Positions 1 through 4,411 of a stretch of DNA of 6,688 bases are shown in pieces (the first letter of the stretch is position 1; every line of letters begins with the position of its first letter). This DNA is from Candidatus Acetothermia bacterium (GTDB lineage: Bacteria; Bipolaricaulota; Bipolaricaulia; Bipolaricaulales; Bipolaricaulaceae): assembly GCA_023255835.1 (NCBI GenBank), contig JAGDVW010000026.1, positions 2,588 through 9,275 of the forward strand. Reading direction: 5' to 3'. The notes beneath the pieces were generated by a model. That model made no database searches and was not told the DNA's origin. It saw only the letters and a list, made by a program, of their open reading frames with translations. A program made the translations under genes and the position numbers.

Positions 1-21
1 AACGGAGTAAACTTGGCGTTT

Positions 22-28
22 GGGGTGA
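22..28 (+). promoter_or_regulatory. Ribosome binding site of the secreted SUOX-like gene
   Basis: GGGGTGA ends six bases before the ATG at 35 and matches the GGTGA part of the Shine-Dalgarno consensus. Its TGA is also an in-frame stop that excludes any longer start. Whether bases 1-28 include the end of an upstream gene (stop candidates TAA at 8-10 or TGA at 26-28) cannot be told from the window. Confidence 0.5.
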
Positions 29-34
29 GCGAAG

Positions 35-1327
35 ATGCGGAGGCTTTTGGGGCTAGTTTTTGTTTGCACCATGGTGGCGCTTTCCCAGCCGGTCCTCGTG
101 CAGAATGGACCGCGCTCCATAGCCTTGAATTTCCCCACCGTCCTTTGGCCGCTTTGGGAGGGCCCCCTTTCGCCCGGGGGGATCCCCGTGCGCGGGGTGC
201 CCTTGGACCTGGTGTTCGCGGCCTTGGGCGGACTGGGTGAGGACCAAAAGATCTTCGTGTTCTCCGCGGACGGCCTCCAGCTGACCCTGACCGAGGACGC
301 CGTGGCGGGGGCCATCCTCGGCTTTCCCTGGGAGGAGGAGTTTTCCCGGGGGCCGACCCTCTTTGGCCGGGGCTTTTCCGTTCCCGGCGTGCGGTGGATC
401 GTGGTGGACTGGGACGGCCAAGCCCTTCCCGAGGTGGGCAAATGGCCGGCCGAGGCCACGCTGACCATAACCACGCCCGCCGGCGAGCACACCTACACCT
501 TGGCCGAACTGGAAACGACCTTCGTCTCCCTCACCTACCCCGGCTCGTACGTCACCTCCTCCGGCCGAGTGGTTTCCTCCGTGTACACGGGCTTCCTCCT
601 TTCCGACCTCCTTGGGAATTGGCCGGAGGAGGCGGAGCTGGAGGTGGTGGCCGCCGATGGCTACAGGATGCGCTACCGCTTTGGCTCCCTCGCCGACGCC
701 GAGGGCACCTGGATCCTCGCCTTTAAACAGGACGGAAAATACATGCCCCCCAACCCCGGATACTTCCGCATGGTCAAGGTGGGACCGGGGAACCCGCGGT
801 TCCCAAGCGCGGCCTCGGCGAAAATGGTGGTGCGCCTGGAGATCCATGGCCAGTACGTCCCGTATTCCCTGAGGCTTTCCGGGGTCCAAGAGAAGGTTTT
901 CACCCGCTGGGAGTTGGAGAGCGCCGTGGCCTGCCCGTGCCATGCCGCGCGGGTTTCCGCCACCCACAAGGGCGAGACCCACACTTATATCGGGCTTCCC
1001 CTTTGGCGGCTTTTGGCCTACGTGGACGATGAGGTCGCGCCCGCGGGCTCAGGGATAAAGTACGACGAGGCCGCGTTCAACTGGGAGAAAGCGCAGGCCG
1101 GTTATCTTGTGGAGATCCGCGCCGCGGATGGCTTCTCCCAGACCATCCCGAGCTCATACCTTGCGGGGAACGACAAATTCATCTTGGCCCTCAAGGTGGA
1201 TGGCCGGTTCCTCAAGGCGGAAGAGGGTGGCCCCCTCCTCTTCGTTTGGGATGATGGGGCTTCCGTTCCGCCGGGATTGAAGCGGGTGAAGTGGGTGGTG
1301 GAGATCATCATTCGGCCAAAAGGGTGA
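35..1327 (+). CDS. Secreted protein with repeated sulfite-oxidase/molybdopterin-binding-like domains
   Basis: The 430-residue protein begins with a basic, hydrophobic N-terminus (MRRLLGLVFVCTMVAL) typical of a Sec signal peptide, so it probably acts outside the cytoplasmic membrane. The rest resembles the oxidoreductase molybdopterin-binding (SUOX) fold in repeated units. Residues about 142-272 and 281-426 each run through a 'Y-x-G-x-x-L-x-x-LL' segment, a 'V-x-A-A-DG-Y/F' strand, then 'W/F-I-L-A-x-K-x-DG-R/K' and a closing 'V-x-x-V-E/R-I-x-I' strand. Residues about 54-97 look like a shortened third copy (GVPL, FSADG). I do not see the conserved cysteine of true sulfite oxidases in its usual setting. 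A CPCH motif at residues 300-303 is the only cysteine pair, so cofactor binding is uncertain. The start is well fixed: an in-frame TGA lies at 26-28 and a GGTGA-type ribosome site precedes the ATG. The ASCH gene follows after one base. The fold assignment is fairly secure; the function is unknown. Confidence 0.8.
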   Translation: MRRLLGLVFVCTMVALSQPVLVQNGPRSIALNFPTVLWPLWEGPLSPGGIPVRGVPLDLVFAALGGLGEDQKIFVFSADGLQLTLTEDAVAGAILGFPWEEEFSRGPTLFGRGFSVPGVRWIVVDWDGQALPEVGKWPAEATLTITTPAGEHTYTLAELETTFVSLTYPGSYVTSSGRVVSSVYTGFLLSDLLGNWPEEAELEVVAADGYRMRYRFGSLADAEGTWILAFKQDGKYMPPNPGYFRMVKVGPGNPRFPSAASAKMVVRLEIHGQYVPYSLRLSGVQEKVFTRWELESAVACPCHAARVSATHKGETHTYIGLPLWRLLAYVDDEVAPAGSGIKYDEAAFNWEKAQAGYLVEIRAADGFSQTIPSSYLAGNDKFILALKVDGRFLKAEEGGPLLFVWDDGASVPPGLKRVKWVVEIIIRPKG

Positions 1328-1328
1328 T

Positions 1329-1700
1329 ATGCCGGGAGAGGGGCGGCCGAAACTGGGTTTTTTCGTGCGCGAGCCCTACGCCACCTACATCGTGGCCGGG
1401 GAGAAGATCTGGGAGATCCGGCGCTACCCCACGGAAGTCCGGGGGAGGGTGGGGGTGGTGAGCTCCCGCGGGCTTTTGGGGACGGTGGTGATCCGCGAGG
1501 TTCTGGGGCCGTTGAGCGTGGAGGAGGTCGCCCCGGCCTGGGAGAAGCACCGGGCCGACCCGAAGTTTTTACGGGCCTACGCCAAAGGAAGCCCCCTCTA
1601 CGTTTGGGTCCTCTCCGATCCGGAGATGTACCCTGCTCCGCTTCCGGTGCGGCGCCGGCGGGGTTCGGTGGTGTGGGTACGCCTGGACGAGGAGGGCTAG
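1329..1700 (+). CDS. ASCH-domain protein (PUA-like fold)
   Basis: This 123-residue protein is almost entirely one ASCH domain. Residues 9-60 show the hallmark pattern: a first strand, 'REPYATYIVAG', the signature G-x-K-x-x-E-x-R (G24, K26, E29, R31), then 'RGRVGVVSS' and 'LLGTVVI' strands. The second half has a helical segment ending near 'YAKGSPLYVWVL' and a basic run (RRRRGS, residues 108-113). ASCH proteins share the PUA fold and are predicted to bind RNA or modified nucleotides. One relative, E. coli YqfB, hydrolyses N4-acetylcytidine, but its catalytic Lys-Thr pair is not reproduced here: Glu replaces Thr three residues after the Lys. The gene starts one base after the stop of the secreted protein gene, so translation is probably coupled. 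The upstream AGGGTGAT is very close to the ATG. Its stop overlaps the stop of the convergent GNAT-ABC gene. The family call is confident; substrate and role are unknown. Confidence 0.85.
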   Translation: MPGEGRPKLGFFVREPYATYIVAGEKIWEIRRYPTEVRGRVGVVSSRGLLGTVVIREVLGPLSVEEVAPAWEKHRADPKFLRAYAKGSPLYVWVLSDPEMYPAPLPVRRRRGSVVWVRLDEEG

Positions 1701-3580
1701 GAGATCACGGCCAGGCCGCCGTGGCCCACCACCAAAGTCCGGTCGGGCTGCAAGGCCCGCAAGGCCTCCGGACGATGGGTGGCCAAAATGAGGGTGATCC
1801 CTTTTTCCCGGCAGAGCTCCGCCACTTTCCGCGCCACCCGGCTTGCGCCGGCGGGATCCAGGTGAGCGGCGAACTCGTCCAAAAGGAGGAGGTTGGGCCG
1901 TTGGGCCAAAAGGTAAGCCAGGCGGGCCCGCTCCTTTTGGCCGGTGGAGAGCTCGGAAAACCGCGCCCGGTAAAGGACCACGTCGGCGATCCCCGTGACA
2001 TTTAGGATCTCGATGGCCATGGTCACATCGCCGGTGAGCTCGTAGAGGGCCTGGAGGATGGGGACGCGGCCGAACTTCGGCTCGAGCTCCCCGGGAAGGT
2101 AGGCGGCTACCCGGGCGTTTTCGGGGATCCCGATGGTTCCGGATTGGAGCCGGCCGAGGATCCGCTCCTCCCCCGCGGCCGCGGCCCAAAGGAGGCGGAG
2201 GAGCGTGCTCTTCCCGGCGCCGGAAGCGCCCACCAGGGCCACGATCTCCCCCGGCTTGATGGTGAGGGAGAGGTTCCGGAAGATCAGGCGCTGGATGGCC
2301 CTCCTCCGCACGCCGAAGGCCAGAAGGGCTTCCTGGACGGGCTCAGCCATGCGGGAAAGGTCAAGCAAATTCTCGTAGCGGAAGGAGAGGCGCTGGATGC
2401 GGATGGGGCCGGCCAGGGGTTCCACCTGGGGAAAAGCTGGCCGGTAGAGCTTTCCCCGGTGTTCCCGGGCCAGGGGGTCGGTGCGGAAAAACCGGCGCAG
2501 GTGCCTTTCCGCCTCGGGGGTCAAGGGGAGGACGAGGAAGGGCCTTCCCGAGGCGGTGTCGCCGATGTAGCGGAAGCCCGCGCGCTCCAAAAACGGGTTG
2601 TAACGGGCCATCTGGGCCACGGTCTCGAAAACTTCTTTGGGCTGGCGCATCTCCGGGACCCGCCGCTCCCGGATCCAGGCCACCGCCGCCTCCAGGGCCA
2701 ATCTCCCCAGGCCCTCCGCCCGGTAATCGGGATGGATCACCACCCGCGCTAGCCGCGCCGCCCTCGTGTCGCAAACGAGGAGCGCCTCCCCCTGGGCCCT
2801 CCACCAAAGCTCCAACGGGGAGAGATTCGGCCCCTTTTGGCGAAGTTCTTCCACCAGGCGTTCCGGCCAAAAAGGGGGCTCGTACCACTCCGAGGGAAAA
2901 ATTTCCCGCCGAATATGGGGTTGGACTTTGCCACTGGGGAGGCGACGGTGGAGGAGGGGAAGGGGCGGGTCGAGGCGCACGTACCCGATGTACCGCGGCT
3001 CATAGGGCTCGCGCTCCTCCCGGGTGAGGACCAGAAAGCGGGAGGCGCGGGTGGCGTCCACAAGGTCCGAGAAGCGCATGGGCTTTCCGCAGCGAGGACA
3101 AAGGGGGCGGGCATTGGCCTCCTTGATCGCCCGGTCCTCCGGGCAGAACCAGCGGGCGAGGAGTTCCTCCTCCGCCGCATAATGGTGCTGCTCAAGCTCT
3201 ACGATCGCTTCGTAATCCGATTCCAAAGCGGCTTCCCTCGCTTCCACCCGGTAGGTGTAGAGGAGGGAGCCATCCAAGGGGGAGGTGCGTTCGCGGACGA
3301 AGGAGGCGCGGTAAAGGGGCCAGACGAGGAGCGGCCCGTCCTCCAAAAGGCGCCAGAGTTTGTAGCCCGCAAAGGAGAGGTTTTGGGGATCGGCCTCGGG
3401 AGCGAGCTCGAGGAGGACCTCCTCGCCTGGACGGAACCATTGGGCCACCGTCCCGGTCATGGGGAGGCGGAAGGAGCCAGCTTCGGCCTCCACCACCAAG
3501 GCCCCATACCAGCGGTAGCGGAGGGGATCGACCAGGACCTCGAGGACGCGGGCGGTTTTGGCGGCGGTCCCGGGGATCAC
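1697..3580 (-). CDS. GNAT acetyltransferase-ABC ATPase fusion (COG2401-like)
   Basis: The 627-residue product has three parts. Residues 1-130 are beta-rich and unassigned. Residues 132-165 hold a possible zinc site: HH at 132-133, C146, and C161-PRC-C164. Residues about 175-355 are a GNAT domain with acetyl-CoA motif A 'HPDYRAEGLG' (283-292) and a late 'FLERAGF' strand. Residues about 393-627 are a soluble ABC ATPase: Walker A GASGAGKST (451-459), signature LSTGQ (544-548), Walker B LLLLDE (564-569), D-loop, and switch His602. No transmembrane segments are evident, so this is not a transporter ATPase. The architecture matches the group described as an ABC-type ATPase fused to a predicted acetyltransferase, whose function is, to my knowledge, unknown. 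I chose the GTG start at 3580, which overlaps the OsmC stop (GTGA). The open frame continues upstream to 3817, but that stretch lies wholly inside the OsmC gene and encodes a low-complexity Gly/Pro/Arg shadow. The canonical Q-loop Gln is not apparent ('AAYLPGELE'). Confidence 0.88.
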   Translation of the reverse strand: MIPGTAAKTARVLEVLVDPLRYRWYGALVVEAEAGSFRLPMTGTVAQWFRPGEEVLLELAPEADPQNLSFAGYKLWRLLEDGPLLVWPLYRASFVRERTSPLDGSLLYTYRVEAREAALESDYEAIVELEQHHYAAEEELLARWFCPEDRAIKEANARPLCPRCGKPMRFSDLVDATRASRFLVLTREEREPYEPRYIGYVRLDPPLPLLHRRLPSGKVQPHIRREIFPSEWYEPPFWPERLVEELRQKGPNLSPLELWWRAQGEALLVCDTRAARLARVVIHPDYRAEGLGRLALEAAVAWIRERRVPEMRQPKEVFETVAQMARYNPFLERAGFRYIGDTASGRPFLVLPLTPEAERHLRRFFRTDPLAREHRGKLYRPAFPQVEPLAGPIRIQRLSFRYENLLDLSRMAEPVQEALLAFGVRRRAIQRLIFRNLSLTIKPGEIVALVGASGAGKSTLLRLLWAAAAGEERILGRLQSGTIGIPENARVAAYLPGELEPKFGRVPILQALYELTGDVTMAIEILNVTGIADVVLYRARFSELSTGQKERARLAYLLAQRPNLLLLDEFAAHLDPAGASRVARKVAELCREKGITLILATHRPEALRALQPDRTLVVGHGGLAVIS

Positions 3581-3972
3581 GCCCCAAGAAGGAGTTCCAC
3601 GTGGTGGGCCAGGCTCAGGGTCTGGCTCACCACGCACCGCTCCACGAAGGCCTTGGCTTTTTCCAAATCGTCCTTCGGAAGGCCGGGGATTTTCACCCGA
3701 ACCCGGAAATTGCGGACCAGGGTGGGCGGCTCCGGGGTCTCCGCCTCGGCCTCCACCGTTATCGGGCCGGAAAGGCCGGCCCTCTCGGCAAAAATCTTGG
3801 CAAATATCGCCGAACATGCGGCCAAAGAGGCGAGGAGGATCTCCGGAGGGGTGGGCCCTTGATCCCCGCCGCCCTTGTCCGAGGTGAGATCGGCAAGCAT
3901 CCGGTGATGACGAACCTGGATTTCGGTCCGAAAGCCCCTCTCGATTTGTGCTCGCGCCAAAATCTTCCCCAT
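3577..3972 (-). CDS. OsmC-family peroxiredoxin-like protein
   Basis: The 131-residue protein has the usual OsmC/Ohr length and layout: an N-terminal antiparallel beta sheet ('FRTEIQVRHHRMLAD'), the 'GPTPPEILLASLAACSA' helix carrying the first conserved cysteine (C53), a central strand pair ('ITVEAEAET', 'FRVRVKIPG'), and the helix 'AKAFVERCVVSQTLS' with the second cysteine (C113). These two cysteines are the redox pair that reduces organic hydroperoxides in characterised members, so the active site looks intact. It may be OsmC or the YhfA-type branch; I do not assign a symbol. The ATG at 3972 has a strong GGAGG seven bases upstream. An in-frame TTG at 3987 would place that site inside the gene and is less likely. 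It lies 18 bases after tsaE and overlaps the start of the GNAT-ABC gene by four bases, consistent with co-translation. Confidence 0.9.
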   Translation of the reverse strand: MGKILARAQIERGFRTEIQVRHHRMLADLTSDKGGGDQGPTPPEILLASLAACSAIFAKIFAERAGLSGPITVEAEAETPEPPTLVRNFRVRVKIPGLPKDDLEKAKAFVERCVVSQTLSLAHHVELLLGA

Positions 3973-3976
3973 CGTT

Positions 3977-3985
3977 CCCCCTCCC
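3977..3985 (-). promoter_or_regulatory. Strong ribosome binding site deciding the OsmC start
   Basis: Read on the - strand, GGGAGGGGG precedes the ATG at 3972, with the GGAGG core at 3984-3980 and a seven-base spacer. It supports the ATG over the TTG at 3987, which overlaps this site. It is the clearest Shine-Dalgarno sequence in the - strand gene string. Confidence 0.65.
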
Positions 3986-3990
3986 AAAAA

Positions 3991-4410
3991 TTAGCGACGG
4001 ATCGTGATTTTACGGCGGTCGTCCCCCGCATGCTCCAGGGTCACCCAGATGGCGTCCTTGGGGATGAGCTCGGGAAAACGATCGGCCCATTCCACGGCCG
4101 TAACGCCTTCCTCCGGGGGGAGAAGGGCGTCCAACCCCACCTCCAAAAGCTCCCCCGCGCTCCTCAGGCGGTAGAGGTCGAGATGATGGAGGACCCGTTT
4201 TCCTCGGTAGGTGCGGGCCAAAAGGAAGCTCGGGGAGAGGACCTCCTCGGGGATGAAAAAGCTCCGGGCCAGACCTTTGACGAAGGTGGTTTTCCCGGTG
4301 CCGAGCTCCCCCACGAGGGCCACGACCTCGCCGTCCCGCAAGCGCCGGCCAAGGTCCATGGCCACCTCCATCGTCTCCTCCGGGCTCTCGCTGATCACGA
4401 TTTTTTCCAT
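3991..4410 (-). CDS. tsaE: tRNA threonylcarbamoyladenosine biosynthesis ATPase TsaE
   Basis: TsaE is the small P-loop ATPase that works with TsaB and TsaD to transfer the threonylcarbamoyl group to A37 of ANN-decoding tRNAs (t6A) in the cytoplasm. The 139-residue length is typical. Visible motifs are Walker A GELGTGKTT (34-42), the switch-like 'SPSFLLARTY' (59-68; family usual SPTF), 'HHLDLYRL' (75-82) with D78 in the Walker B position, and 'VEWADRFPE' (106-114) with the conserved Glu-Trp. The ATG lies one base after the pheT stop, so translation is probably coupled to pheT. No strong Shine-Dalgarno site is present, and a perfect 7-bp hairpin sits just upstream at 4414-4431. The OsmC gene follows 18 bases downstream. 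The family assignment is secure. Confidence 0.96.
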   Translation of the reverse strand: MEKIVISESPEETMEVAMDLGRRLRDGEVVALVGELGTGKTTFVKGLARSFFIPEEVLSPSFLLARTYRGKRVLHHLDLYRLRSAGELLEVGLDALLPPEEGVTAVEWADRFPELIPKDAIWVTLEHAGDDRRKITIRR

Positions 4411-4411
4411 C

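Noticed and set aside
56..67. Possible lipoprotein box at residues 8-11 (V-F-V-C) of the secreted protein
   Set aside because: The residue before the cysteine is Val rather than Gly, Ala or Ser, and the cysteine sits in the middle of the hydrophobic stretch.
53..982. 309-codon - strand open frame opposite the secreted SUOX-like gene
   Set aside because: Antisense shadow; the translation is Gly/His/Arg-rich without motifs, while the + strand frame has a signal peptide and domain repeats.
3581..3817. Upstream in-frame extension of the GNAT-ABC gene by 79 codons
   Set aside because: It lies entirely within the OsmC gene in another frame and encodes a Gly/Pro/Arg-rich low-complexity stretch; the GTG at 3580 overlapping the OsmC stop is a much better start.
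2837..3862. 341-codon + strand open frame opposite the GNAT-ABC and OsmC genes
   Set aside because: Antisense shadow of two genes with clear family motifs; no domain or ribosome site supports it.
3973..3987. TTG start at 3987 for the OsmC protein
   Set aside because: It would place the strong GGAGG site inside the gene and add an unconserved Gly-rich leader; the ATG at 3972 has ideal spacing.
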